Virus record (IMG/VR): IMGVR_UViG_3300006162_000059
Span: 1-21,312 of that record
DNA: 21,312 nt
Direction: 5' to 3' (one strand)
From: a virus
Part shown: positions 6,174-12,780 of the stretch, piece after piece
Layout of the letters: each line of letters starts with the position of its first letter
Numbering within the stretch: the stretch's first letter is position 1
Position numbers and translations under genes: made by a program
The notes under the pieces: generated by a model
Seen by the model: the letters and a program-made list of their open reading frames with translations, nothing else
Told to the model about the DNA's origin: nothing
The model's database searches: none

Positions 6174-6208
6174 GAAAGCAGTAAAGAAAGCGATGGTAAG
6201 AAGACGAC

Positions 6209-6394
6209 ATGCAGAACGACGAACTAAAAGTTAGAGCAAAGTACACCTACTTACCACGAAATGGTTGCTATCTTGCCTCTTCAAAGGTTTACGATGAATG
6301 GGGTACGGGTACGACAAAAAAAGCGGCAAAAGAATCGTTGCTTCGAGCAATTCAATCTATAAGAGATAAAGAAAAGGAAACCAACAATGAGTAA
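6209..6394 (+). CDS. Small hypothetical protein before nadV
   Basis: A 61-aa protein, ATG 6209, with AAGAAG upstream. It runs into nadV with an 8-nt overlap, which suggests joint translation. The segment YDEWGTGTTKKAAKESLLRAI faintly recalls the last helix of double-stranded-RNA-binding domains (GxGxSKKxAKxxAA), but the protein is short for that fold and the likeness may be chance. The function is unknown. Confidence 0.65.
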   Translation: MQNDELKVRAKYTYLPRNGCYLASSKVYDEWGTGTTKKAAKESLLRAIQSIRDKEKETNNE

Positions 6395-7937
6395 CATTAT
6401 CATCCCGAGAGGGTCAAGCGAACGAAGTATTACGAGGCGCACTGACGCTTACAAGATCAGCCATCACTTATTCTATGAACCCGGCATCAAGTGGATGTAC
6501 GATTACATGGAAAGCCGTGGTGGAGAGTTTGGTGACATCACACCTTTCGGAGCACAGGCTTTGTGTTGGAAGGAATTCACCGGACCTCGTATCACAGTCA
6601 AACAGGTCGAAAGTGATCGCAGATTTTACAAAGAGTTTTTTGGCTTTGATGGCGTCTATGATTATGACGCCTGGATGTTCATTGCACGAGAATTGGATGG
6701 CATTCTGCCTCTCGAAGTCTGGGCCTTGCCTGAAGGTCTGAACGTTCCGGTTCGCACTCCGATTGTGACCTACTTCAATACTCACAAGGTCATGGATCAC
6801 ATCATCAACGGCCAGCGCAAAATCATCAAAAACTTCGGTCACAAAGTTTCGATGCTGCCGGGATTCCTTGAACCGACGATGTTTCACGTCTGGGCACCGA
6901 CGACAGTCGGTACTTACTCCCAGCACATCAAGAAAGTGCTCTATCAGGCTCTACAAGAGACTGGTACGCCGGAAGCCATCCGATACATGCTTTGCGACTT
7001 CGGATTGCGTGGCGTGTCTTCTTTCGAGTCTGCTGAGGCTGGTGGTGCGGCTCACTTAGTTCACTTCTCGTCTTCGGACAACATTCCGTCCATCGCTTAC
7101 ATCAACGAATTTTACGGCGACGGAAAGTTCGACCAACACGGTGAACCGACTTACTTACCGTGTAATGGAGTCTGCGCAACCGAGCACTCCGTCATGACTC
7201 ATAAAGGTTTGGAATACGAAGCCGATGTAGTCGAAGGCGTTTTTGAAAAATGCCCGACTGGAATCATTTCCATCGTCGCTGATTCGAAGAATCTATGGGA
7301 ATTCGCATCGGACATCCTGGGTACTCGTTTTCGTGAAACCATCATCAATCGTAATGGTTTGACTGTCGGTCGTCCTGATTCCGGTGAACCGATTCCTACC
7401 ATGCTCAAATTCCTCTGGCTGCTTGGTGAGAAGTTCGGAACCCACCTGAATTCGAAGGGCTACAAGATGCTGGGCCTGCCGGAACACAGGGGCAAGATCA
7501 AAGCTTTGCAGGGTGAGAAAAACACCTATGATGCGATCTACGATATGGGTCGTGCATTGAAAGGTGCGGGCTGGTCGATTGATAACATCGCTACCTTCGG
7601 TCAAGGTGGAGCGCTGTTACAGGGTCACACTCGTGATGAATTGAACATGGCCGTAAAGCTGTCGGCTCTCGAAGACAAATACGGCAACGAACGCCTTGTC
7701 TACAAGGACCCGATTACCGATCCCGGCAAGTATTCGAAGCGTGGTCGGTTCGCTGTCCTGCGCAAGCAGAATCCGGTTACTGGTGAATCCAAGATTACCT
7801 GGGAGCAGTTGAAACCGGGTGAGGAAAACCGTGAAGGTAACCTGCTTCGCCCGATCCTACGAAACGGTGAAATGCTCCATACCGACACGTTCGAAGAGAT
7901 TCGTGAACGTGCCGACGAATGGATGAAAACGGCCTAG
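6387..7937 (+). CDS. nadV: Nicotinamide phosphoribosyltransferase (NadV/NAMPT)
   Basis: It makes NMN from nicotinamide and PRPP, the first step of nicotinamide salvage. At 516 aa it is close to the usual family length, and the family motifs are intact: TDAYKISH (19-26), DFGLRGVSSFESAEAGG (204-220), AHLVHF, CATEHSVMT with the catalytic His at 267, GRPDSG (328-333), FGQGGALLQ and KRGRFAVL. An active enzyme is expected. With the NMN adenylyltransferase genes upstream it gives a two-step route from nicotinamide to NAD, as in KVP40 and in the phage NAD-restoring (NARP2) pathways that counter NAD-depleting host defences. Its last codons (ACG GCC TAG) lie in a 26-nt sequence repeated at 10594. Confidence 0.97.
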   Translation: MSNIIIPRGSSERSITRRTDAYKISHHLFYEPGIKWMYDYMESRGGEFGDITPFGAQALCWKEFTGPRITVKQVESDRRFYKEFFGFDGVYDYDAWMFIARELDGILPLEVWALPEGLNVPVRTPIVTYFNTHKVMDHIINGQRKIIKNFGHKVSMLPGFLEPTMFHVWAPTTVGTYSQHIKKVLYQALQETGTPEAIRYMLCDFGLRGVSSFESAEAGGAAHLVHFSSSDNIPSIAYINEFYGDGKFDQHGEPTYLPCNGVCATEHSVMTHKGLEYEADVVEGVFEKCPTGIISIVADSKNLWEFASDILGTRFRETIINRNGLTVGRPDSGEPIPTMLKFLWLLGEKFGTHLNSKGYKMLGLPEHRGKIKALQGEKNTYDAIYDMGRALKGAGWSIDNIATFGQGGALLQGHTRDELNMAVKLSALEDKYGNERLVYKDPITDPGKYSKRGRFAVLRKQNPVTGESKITWEQLKPGEENREGNLLRPILRNGEMLHTDTFEEIRERADEWMKTA

Positions 7938-7954
7938 ATACGTCTACTTGACAT
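7929..7954 (+). repeat. 26-nt direct repeat, copy 1 (gene end plus -35 box)
   Basis: Bases 7929-7954 are identical to 10594-10619. The repeat covers the last two codons and stop of the upstream gene (ACG GCC TAG), then AGATACGTCTAC and the TTGACA box. The downstream genes are unrelated. This suggests copying or recombination of a promoter module. Confidence 0.9.
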
Positions 7955-7976
7955 GGGATGTCGAACCTGTTATACT
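7948..7976 (+). promoter_or_regulatory. Promoter for the gene at 7985 (leaderless)
   Basis: TTGACA (7948-7953), a 17-bp spacer, then TATACT (7971-7976), the best -10 box in the window. ATG 7985 begins 9 nt after the box, so at about +3. The site is bracketed by an 11-bp perfect inverted repeat, CATGGGATGTC (7952-7962) and GACATCCCATG (7987-7997), a possible operator. Confidence 0.8.
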
Positions 7977-7984
7977 GGTCTTTT

Positions 7985-8161
7985 ATGACATCCCATGGTT
8001 CAGTAGCAAAGTCGGTTCGCCAAAGAAAAGAAGCCCATCCTGAGTTGTACTGTGCGGTCCAGAAGTGTCTCTGGTGCACCGACGAGAAGTACTGTCCAAA
8101 TCACAAACACCTGGAGAAAAACAAAAGCAATGTCAATGTCAACGACCGTAGTGGGAATTAA
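7985..8161 (+). CDS. Small Cys-rich hypothetical protein
   Basis: A 58-aa protein. ATG 7985 was chosen because the earlier in-frame ATG at 7958 lies inside the promoter. It contains HPELYCAVQKCLWC then KYCPNH, four Cys and some His that could hold one zinc ion. The rest is polar and lysine-rich. The function is unknown. No ribosome site precedes the start, in line with a leaderless message. Its end overlaps the next gene by 32 nt. Confidence 0.65.
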   Translation: MTSHGSVAKSVRQRKEAHPELYCAVQKCLWCTDEKYCPNHKHLEKNKSNVNVNDRSGN

Positions 8162-8417
8162 GCCGCCTGACGCTACTTTCCAAAAGATGTTCGATGCGTA
8201 CAAAGCCTGTGAGGAAGCCGGGGTCGAAATTCCCAAGGCTGTAGATAAGTTTTTCAATGGAGAAATCCCTGATCCGGCTGGAGTAGTTGTAAGTTTGCGC
8301 AACAAACCGGGTTGGGGCGTCGAACCTTGGGAGGATGAATCCGCATCTGGTTTTGAGGTCGATCTGACCAAGCTTCCCAAAGACATCAAAGTCCTTCGCT
8401 TTTTCAATTCCTGGTAA
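8130..8417 (+). CDS. Hypothetical protein
   Basis: A 95-aa protein with no recognised family. It holds a helical segment (ATFQKMFDAYKACEEAGVEI) followed by PKAVDKFFNGEIPDPAG and an acidic, Trp-containing part (WGVEPWEDESAS). ATG 8130 follows GGAGA with a long gap; ATG 8136 in the same frame is as likely. The frame is open upstream, but only across the previous gene, where the translation looks like an out-of-frame reading. Confidence 0.65.
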   Translation: MSMSTTVVGIKPPDATFQKMFDAYKACEEAGVEIPKAVDKFFNGEIPDPAGVVVSLRNKPGWGVEPWEDESASGFEVDLTKLPKDIKVLRFFNSW

Positions 8418-8421
8418 CCTT

Positions 8422-8649
8422 ATGACGGACGAACAAATCCAAAAGAAACTCGATCAGATTCAAAAACTCGCCAACGAATTGGACGATGAAGCCAAAGCCC
8501 GGTACGGTCATTCGGGGAACATCTTTCTCGATGCCGAGGGCGGAATCCACATGATGGATGGCGACGAAGACGAAGGAATCTATGAGCGGCAATCGCATAT
8601 TAAATTCTCTTGTAAAGGAATCTGCCGGATGGGTGCAGGAGCTTGGTAA
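8422..8649 (+). CDS. Small acidic hypothetical protein
   Basis: A 75-aa protein starting 4 nt after the preceding stop. The N-terminal half is a probable coiled or helical segment (EQIQKKLDQIQKLANELDDE), followed by an acidic stretch (MMDGDEDEG) and a Cys-containing tail (FSCKGICRMGAG). Its stop overlaps the next ATG (TAATG). The function is unknown. Confidence 0.6.
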   Translation: MTDEQIQKKLDQIQKLANELDDEAKARYGHSGNIFLDAEGGIHMMDGDEDEGIYERQSHIKFSCKGICRMGAGAW

Positions 8650-8828
8650 TGAAACAATTTTTGATGTTCACAACCTTGCCTCACTACGAACTGGGAGTTA
8701 TGTGTGTCGTAGCTGAGAATGAAGAAGAGGCGAAAAGACAGTTCCGGCTCTTTTACGGGAAAGAACCGCATGAGACGTTTTCGTCTGAAATTGGAATTGC
8801 AATCCATACCGAATTTGACGTGGGATAA
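8649..8828 (+). CDS. Small hypothetical protein
   Basis: A 59-aa protein. ATG 8649 overlaps the previous stop and has AGGAG (8636-8640) at normal distance. A TTG two codons earlier is less likely. The sequence has one short beta-alpha pattern (GVMCVVAENEEEAKRQFRLF), like many small phage proteins in which a beta strand is followed by an EEA helix. The role is unknown. Confidence 0.65.
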   Translation: MKQFLMFTTLPHYELGVMCVVAENEEEAKRQFRLFYGKEPHETFSSEIGIAIHTEFDVG

Positions 8829-8831
8829 AAC

Positions 8832-9143
8832 ATGAAACTGAAAATCAAATCTGTGCAAGTGATCGAAGAGAGAGATTGGTCCAATCTTGTCGAAGAGACT
8901 TATGGGCGTCCTTACAACTTCCAGCAGCAAGACGGGTGTCAAGCTAGAGGAACCCATAATCTAACTGTTCCCGAGGACGACAACGATGAATATATGAACG
9001 ATTCCGTGCCGGAAATCGTCAACCACGAAGAGATGGGCGTGAAGTTTGCCGTCTGGCTTGCTCGTGATCCTAAACAACCACTCTGTTTCGTCCTTACGTC
9101 AAATACCCAAGAACATACCATCTTCCATGGAGTCCTGGTCTGA
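8832..9143 (+). CDS. Hypothetical protein overlapping the RNA ligase N-terminus
   Basis: A 103-aa protein with no recognised family. ATG 8832 lies 3 nt after the preceding stop. The C-terminal part (MGVKFAVWLARDPKQPLCFV) looks like a compact beta-rich domain. Notably, the last 70 nt of this gene, read one frame back, encode the conserved N-terminal block of the RNA ligase that follows, so this DNA appears to be used in two frames. Confidence 0.6.
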   Translation: MKLKIKSVQVIEERDWSNLVEETYGRPYNFQQQDGCQARGTHNLTVPEDDNDEYMNDSVPEIVNHEEMGVKFAVWLARDPKQPLCFVLTSNTQEHTIFHGVLV

Positions 9144-9190
9144 CGGATGATGATCGGCGGCTCCCTTCGACTAAAGTTTTCGAAGGTAAG

Positions 9191-9739
9191 ATGGTCGTCA
9201 TTACAAAAAAGATGGATGGAGAAAATACGACTCTCTATCCAGACTACATGCACGCCCGCAGCCTCGAAGAGGAGCACCACGAATCCCGAGGTTGGGTCAA
9301 GAAACTTCATGCCGACATTTGCTGGAACATCCCAGTCGGCTGGAGAATTTGCGGCGAGAATCTTTACGCACGACATTCCATCATCTATGATGAATTGCCA
9401 TCTTATTTCATGGTATTTTCGATCTGGGATGAGAACAACATTTGTCTTAGCTGGGATGATACAGTCGAGTACGCAGGCGTCCTGGGTTTATCTACGGTCC
9501 CTTTGATCTACCGAGGAATTTGGGACGAAGAATTGGTTCGTGAACTTGGAAACAAAATTGATACTAACAGACAAGAAGGCTACGTAGTACGAATCGCTGA
9601 CGCATTCCCTTATGGAGCGTTTCGTAAGAGCATTGCAAAATGGGTCCGTAAGGGACATGTGCAAACTACTCACAACTGGAAAATGCGTACAGTTGTAAAA
9701 AACGGATTACGCAATGACACCACAACTCAACAACCATAA
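9191..9739 (+). CDS. ATP-dependent RNA ligase, nucleotidyltransferase superfamily
   Basis: It probably seals breaks in RNA, such as tRNA cut by host defences. From ATG 9191 (182 aa), motif I is KMDGENTTLY with the AMP-accepting Lys at residue 7, followed by HARSLEEEHHESRGWVKKLH, CGENLYARHS, motif IIIa FMVFSIWD (73-80), motif IV EGYVVR (129-134) and motif V SIAKWVRK (147-154). The frame stays open upstream to 9074 and encodes KYPRTYHLPWSPG then LTDDDRRL, a typical N-terminus of this ligase family. Those codons therefore probably belong to the protein, although no ATG, GTG or TTG precedes them; CTG 9083 is the only near-start codon. The coordinates given are the minimal form. Confidence 0.88.
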   Translation: MVVITKKMDGENTTLYPDYMHARSLEEEHHESRGWVKKLHADICWNIPVGWRICGENLYARHSIIYDELPSYFMVFSIWDENNICLSWDDTVEYAGVLGLSTVPLIYRGIWDEELVRELGNKIDTNRQEGYVVRIADAFPYGAFRKSIAKWVRKGHVQTTHNWKMRTVVKNGLRNDTTTQQP

Positions 9740-10088
9740 AAAACCTCAAACCGTGTCGTTCATTTTTACGGATCACTTTGTCGAACGCATGAAAACCCGG
9801 CTCCCGGCTGACTTTGAATTTCCTTCGGTAGGATCTTTCGTTCGCCTGCTTACGGTCGAAGATACTCTTCAAGAAAAGAAGATGCTTCTTTTGCTAGTTC
9901 ACGGAGGCGCTATTGTCTGTCGCTGGCATGGACCCGCCAATCAAATTGTTGTCATTACCGCTTACGATGACGATCAATTACATCGGCTCCAGGCGAGACG
10001 CAATTCTCGTTTCATGCCTGTAAATTCTCGCTGCTATGAAGTTGCTTCTATTCTACTCCCGGCTAAGACTTTGGTGAATGCAGCATAA
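9714..10088 (+). CDS. Hypothetical protein, possibly RelE/DUF4258-like
   Basis: A 124-aa protein whose ATG lies 26 nt inside the end of the RNA ligase gene. The pattern FTDHFVERMKTRLP, then LLVHGGAIVCRW and IVVITAYDDD, resembles the H-x-x-x-R-M-x-x-R start and beta-sheet core of DUF4258/RelE-like proteins, some of which are toxins. The match is loose and no catalytic set can be named. No antitoxin-like partner is obvious next to it, so the function remains unknown. Confidence 0.6.
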   Translation: MTPQLNNHKKPQTVSFIFTDHFVERMKTRLPADFEFPSVGSFVRLLTVEDTLQEKKMLLLLVHGGAIVCRWHGPANQIVVITAYDDDQLHRLQARRNSRFMPVNSRCYEVASILLPAKTLVNAA

Positions 10089-10106
10089 CGCTACATATTC
10101 ATCAGG

Positions 10107-10370
10107 ATGAAGACCGGACTAGAAATCAAAATCATCGAATGGCCTGACCAAAGTAGGCATGTTGCTGTTCATTTTTTAGTGATCGATCAGATGGTTACAA
10201 TGAATGCAGAAAGCGCCAAACACCTTGCGTTCTTGCTAATGCAGTGTGCAGATTTCATTGATCCGCCCTTCTCCGATGCCAATCCAGAGTCAGAAAGCAT
10301 TTTCGGCCCGTATGAACCTCAGAACGAAGAGGACGACGGGGAAGATGAAAATTTAGGTGCATCTACTTGA
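10107..10370 (+). CDS. Small hypothetical protein with acidic tail
   Basis: An 87-aa protein. The first 55 residues look like a small alpha-beta domain (LEIKIIEWPDQSRHVAVHFL). The tail is strongly acidic (NEEDDGEDEN), as in some DNA-mimic or protein-binding phage proteins, though that is only a resemblance in charge. AGGA directly touches the ATG, too close for a usual ribosome site. The stop lies within the next promoter. The function is unknown. Confidence 0.6.
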   Translation: MKTGLEIKIIEWPDQSRHVAVHFLVIDQMVTMNAESAKHLAFLLMQCADFIDPPFSDANPESESIFGPYEPQNEEDDGEDENLGAST

Positions 10371-10395
10371 CTTTGGTTTCAAACCCGGATAAGAT
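10367..10395 (+). promoter_or_regulatory. Promoter for the gene at 10405 (leaderless)
   Basis: TTGACT (10367-10372), a 17-bp spacer, then TAAGAT (10390-10395). ATG 10405 begins 10 nt after the -10 box. The spacer contains the dyad GGTTT-C-AAACC (10375-10385). The sequence ATCTACTTGAC just before it recalls the CTACTTGACA of the promoters at 7948 and 10613. Confidence 0.7.
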
Positions 10396-10404
10396 ATAGA
10401 TAGA

Positions 10405-10602
10405 ATGTCAGCATACGCAGTTATGGAACAACAAAAGACCGTGGTCATTTCCGCACAGGATAAGTGGACCAAGGCAGATCAATTTGGCCGGGAGAAGATG
10501 CTCGATGTCATCAGTGAATCCCGCTCTAGAGCTTCCCTTTCGTGGAAGAAACTCCCTTACATCGTCAAGCTAAACCTCTCCAATCGAAAGTGGACGGCCT
10601 AG
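10405..10602 (+). CDS. Small hypothetical protein
   Basis: A 65-aa protein read from a single-gene unit with its own promoter before and another after it. It is basic and helical in the second half (REKMLDVISESRSRASLSWK). No family was recognised. It ends in ACG GCC TAG, the same last codons as nadV, as part of the shared 26-nt repeat. ATG 10405 has no ribosome site. Confidence 0.6.
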   Translation: MSAYAVMEQQKTVVISAQDKWTKADQFGREKMLDVISESRSRASLSWKKLPYIVKLNLSNRKWTA

Positions 10603-10619
10603 ATACGTCTACTTGACAT
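10594..10619 (+). repeat. 26-nt direct repeat, copy 2
   Basis: Identical to 7929-7954. It again spans the last codons of a gene, its stop, AGATACGTCTAC and the TTGACA box. Confidence 0.9.
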
Positions 10620-10641
10620 TTTACCAAAATCCTGGTAAGAT
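10613..10641 (+). promoter_or_regulatory. Promoter for the gene at 10647 (leaderless)
   Basis: TTGACA (10613-10618), a 17-bp spacer, then TAAGAT (10636-10641). ATG 10647 starts 6 nt after the -10 box, at about +1, so the message should begin with the start codon itself. A perfect dyad TTACCA/TGGTAA (10621-10626, 10633-10638) overlaps the -10 box and could be an operator. Confidence 0.78.
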
Positions 10642-10646
10642 GAATC

Positions 10647-10925
10647 ATGGACGAAATTCAAGCCCTTATCAACGTAGATCCCGATTCCATTGACCTGGAC
10701 GCATCAGAACCATTGTCTTTGGAGCAACAACATCAAATTCTCTTCGGTTTCCGAGGCGATTCGGTGGTGAATGACACCCTCGATCCGACCTCTCGTGCCG
10801 TCTATGCGGTCGCTGGCCCTATTGCAAAGGCTGGTATTGCCATTGGCCTTATCATCGGCATTGTCGGTGCCGTGGTCGGAACTGCCATCGTTGGTGGCCT
10901 TGTTTATTGCATCTTGAAAGGATAA
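10647..10925 (+). CDS. Single-span membrane protein with glycine-rich helix
   Basis: A 92-aa protein with an acidic soluble N-terminus (residues 1-55) and one long hydrophobic stretch near the C-terminus (about 58-90: IGLIIGIVGAVVGTAIVGGL) with glycines at regular spacing, as in glycine-zipper helices. It probably sits in the inner membrane with its N-terminus in the cytoplasm. A holin or superinfection-exclusion role is possible, but no family match supports either. It is expressed from its own promoter, apparently without a leader. Confidence 0.7.
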   Translation: MDEIQALINVDPDSIDLDASEPLSLEQQHQILFGFRGDSVVNDTLDPTSRAVYAVAGPIAKAGIAIGLIIGIVGAVVGTAIVGGLVYCILKG

Positions 10926-10929
10926 CTTC

Positions 10930-11310
10930 GTGAATTACCGATACCAAATTTTCCTCAATGAAACTTACGACCCGACCAGGGAATACTCCCATTTTGACGG
11001 GTACGTTCCCGGCGCACATATGGAACAGGTTTACTCTGGAACCGTCACTGGCGACGAGGATATACCTGGATCAGTACGGTGCAGGCGTCAAGTTTTAGAA
11101 GACCTTTTCGAAACGTTCAACATCGCTCATCCTGCCGACTACGCAAATCGGTCGGTCAGCGTCGGTGACATCATCGTCATCATTGACGAAGAGTGCTGGG
11201 CGACGGCTTACGCCTGCGAAAACATCGGCTGGAAAGTAGTCGATAACTTTGATCCCGAGGTCAAGAACCCTTTGTGGACTGATTATCGGTCGAGAAAGGC
11301 GGGCTGCTAA
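10930..11310 (+). CDS. YodL-like domain protein
   Basis: A 126-aa protein with GTG start 10930, 4 nt after the preceding stop and with AAAGGA upstream. The block HPADYANRSVSVGDIIVI then GWKVVDNF matches the shape of the YodL-type domain (RP-x-DY-x-GxSLSVGDVI, later a Gly-aromatic pair), common in phage and plasmid proteins of unknown role. The N-terminal 60 residues are not recognised. Its stop overlaps the next ATG. Confidence 0.65.
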   Translation: MNYRYQIFLNETYDPTREYSHFDGYVPGAHMEQVYSGTVTGDEDIPGSVRCRRQVLEDLFETFNIAHPADYANRSVSVGDIIVIIDEECWATAYACENIGWKVVDNFDPEVKNPLWTDYRSRKAGC

Positions 11311-11552
11311 TGAACGCCTGTTGTATTGTTCTGACAGACAAAGAAGCGTTTCGAAATGAAGTCCTGCGGGATTTCATTCCGAGTCAACTAGAGAGATATT
11401 ATGACTACGTTGTCCTGGTCCCTTGTACGACCGAGGAAGCGTTAATTCTCTCTATGGACTTCTTATCTCTGATGCCGTGTTTTGAAGAGAAAGATTATTG
11501 CGGGACCGTTCTGATCGAGGATAAACTTCACCGAGTTTTTGTTGTTGGATAG
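11310..11552 (+). CDS. Small hypothetical protein
   Basis: An 80-aa protein. ATG 11310 overlaps the previous stop (TAATG), so it is probably translated with the YodL-like gene. The pattern is alpha-beta (ERYYDYVVLVPCTTEEALIL, then GTVLIEDKLHRVFVV). No family was recognised. A promoter begins 4 nt after its stop. Confidence 0.6.
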   Translation: MNACCIVLTDKEAFRNEVLRDFIPSQLERYYDYVVLVPCTTEEALILSMDFLSLMPCFEEKDYCGTVLIEDKLHRVFVVG

Positions 11553-11555
11553 TAG

Positions 11556-11584
11556 TTGACATGTCATCTCATCTGTGATCTAAT
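11556..11584 (+). promoter_or_regulatory. Promoter for the gene at 11595 (leaderless)
   Basis: TTGACA (11556-11561), a 17-bp spacer, then TCTAAT (11579-11584), preceded by TGA (extended -10). ATG 11595 starts 11 nt after the -10 box. The -35 box lies in a perfect palindrome, TGACATGTCA (11557-11566). It may also feed the tRNA and nadK downstream. Confidence 0.6.
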
Positions 11585-11594
11585 TGATGATGTT

Positions 11595-11876
11595 ATGGAA
11601 CCTCTCACACTGACGACAATCAAACGGCAAGTGACAACTTACAGCGATCAAGAGCTTTCACCGGGCGCAAAGCGCTGGGGCTTGACCGTCGATCAAGAAC
11701 GGCAACGGCTTGGCTTCCTGCAATCGGAGCAAGGCGAATGGCCTGTGGGCCTAAGACGGACTCTTTTAAGTGCGAAGGCAGGAAACTATCCTGGTGTTCC
11801 GACCTTCTCTAGCGATATTCTGAATTGGAGTATCGTGACGTGGTTAAAGTCGCAGCCTCTTTCGGTTGCGGCCTAA
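11595..11876 (+). CDS. Hypothetical protein
   Basis: A 93-aa protein. ATG 11595 was chosen because the in-frame codons before it lie inside the promoter. The middle is charged (SPGAKRWGLTVDQERQRLGF) and the C-terminus is amphipathic (FSSDILNWSIVTWLKSQ). No family was recognised. The gene ends 8 nt before the tRNA. Confidence 0.6.
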   Translation: MEPLTLTTIKRQVTTYSDQELSPGAKRWGLTVDQERQRLGFLQSEQGEWPVGLRRTLLSAKAGNYPGVPTFSSDILNWSIVTWLKSQPLSVAA

Positions 11877-11884
11877 ATACAGAC

Positions 11885-11960
11885 GGCCCTATCGTCTAAC
11901 AGGATAAGGCATAGGTCTTCTAAACCTAGAATCGAGGTTCGAGTCCTCGTAGGGCTACCA
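11885..11960 (+). tRNA. tRNA-Arg (anticodon UCU)
   Basis: A complete cloverleaf. The acceptor is GGCCCTA/TAGGGCT (first pair G-U), the D-stem GTCT/AGGC has a 9-nt loop containing GG, the anticodon stem TAGGT/ACCTA has loop CTTCTAA (anticodon TCT), the variable loop is 4 nt, and the T-stem CGAGG/CCTCG has loop TTCGAGT. Discriminator A is followed by an encoded CCA (11958-11960). It reads AGA codons. AGA is seen in several phage genes here, so the usual codon-compensation role is likely. Confidence 0.97.
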
Positions 11961-11982
11961 AAACTCAAGAAAAGGATATGCT

Positions 11983-12780
11983 TTGAAAAAAGGTTTCATT
12001 TTCGCAAAGACATCAACCGCTCTCTTTTACTACGATGTCATTAAATACTTTGCAGAAAAAGGTATTGAGCTAGTTGAAGTTTGGGATGATGAATGCAGGT
12101 TCACTGTCGTCCTGGGTGGAGATGGGAGCGTTCTAGGCGCATCTCGTCAAGCACATCAATATCCAATCTTCGTCATCAACACCGGGCACCTGGGATTTCT
12201 TACGTCGTGCTCGAAAGAGAATTACCGACAAGCCATCGACGCCTTTCTTGAAGGTCATTTTACTTCTACTGTCCGTAAGCTGTTGGAACTCACCATTGGC
12301 GACAAAAAATTCACAGCTTTGAACGATGTTGTAATCAAAGATTTTCCGACTGGCGACGGTCTTGCCCGCTTAGTCGAATTGAGCCTTTACGCTGGAGATG
12401 AGCTTGTATGCCATTACCGGGCTGATGGCTTGATTGTTTCGACGCCGACAGGCTCTACAGCTTACAACCTCTCTGCGAACGGTCCTATCGTTCATCCCAA
12501 CTGCATTTCACTTTTTGTCGTGACGCCGATTTGCCCGCAGGGACTTTCACAACGGCCTTTGATTCTCCCGGCTCGATACGGAACGGAACCGATCACGCTT
12601 AGAGTGAAATCTGACGACTGCAATTTGTTTGCGACTATCGACGGCCAGATAGGGTATCGACTGCAAGGACAGGACGCTCTCATCAAGTTCGATGGAACTT
12701 CTGTTGAAGTCGTAAACCCGGATCTGAGCTATTTCGAAATCTTACAAAAGAAACTAGGATGGGGGTACAAACTCGTATGA
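11983..12780 (+). CDS. nadK: NAD kinase
   Basis: It phosphorylates NAD to NADP. At 265 aa it is slightly shorter than bacterial NadK (about 290). Motifs: VVLGGDGSVL (42-51, the GGDG ATP motif), INTGHLGFLT (65-74), ALNDVVI (112-118), and the glycine-rich block DGLIVSTPTGSTAYNLSANG (148-167) followed by TPICP (181-185) and RPLILP. TTG 11983 is the start because AAAGGA lies 6 nt upstream and the protein begins at the usual N-terminal strand (KKGFIFA). It lies just after the tRNA. With nadV and natV it extends the phage pathway to NADP. Confidence 0.95.
   Translation: MKKGFIFAKTSTALFYYDVIKYFAEKGIELVEVWDDECRFTVVLGGDGSVLGASRQAHQYPIFVINTGHLGFLTSCSKENYRQAIDAFLEGHFTSTVRKLLELTIGDKKFTALNDVVIKDFPTGDGLARLVELSLYAGDELVCHYRADGLIVSTPTGSTAYNLSANGPIVHPNCISLFVVTPICPQGLSQRPLILPARYGTEPITLRVKSDDCNLFATIDGQIGYRLQGQDALIKFDGTSVEVVNPDLSYFEILQKKLGWGYKLV

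Noticed and set aside
5983-6234. An 83-codon + strand frame across the end of the CinA fusion
   Set aside because: Its first half is an out-of-frame reading of the fusion's C-terminus. The remaining 43 codons (from ATG 6103) contain a probable promoter and lack a properly spaced ribosome site.
9147-9506. A 119-codon + strand frame starting ATGATG after the gene at 8832
   Set aside because: It overlaps the RNA ligase in another frame. The ligase frame carries all family motifs, while this one has none.
10071-10106. Possible promoter (TTGGTG ... CATATT) before the gene at 10107
   Set aside because: Both boxes are weak compared with the other promoters, and spacing depends on an arbitrary choice of -10.
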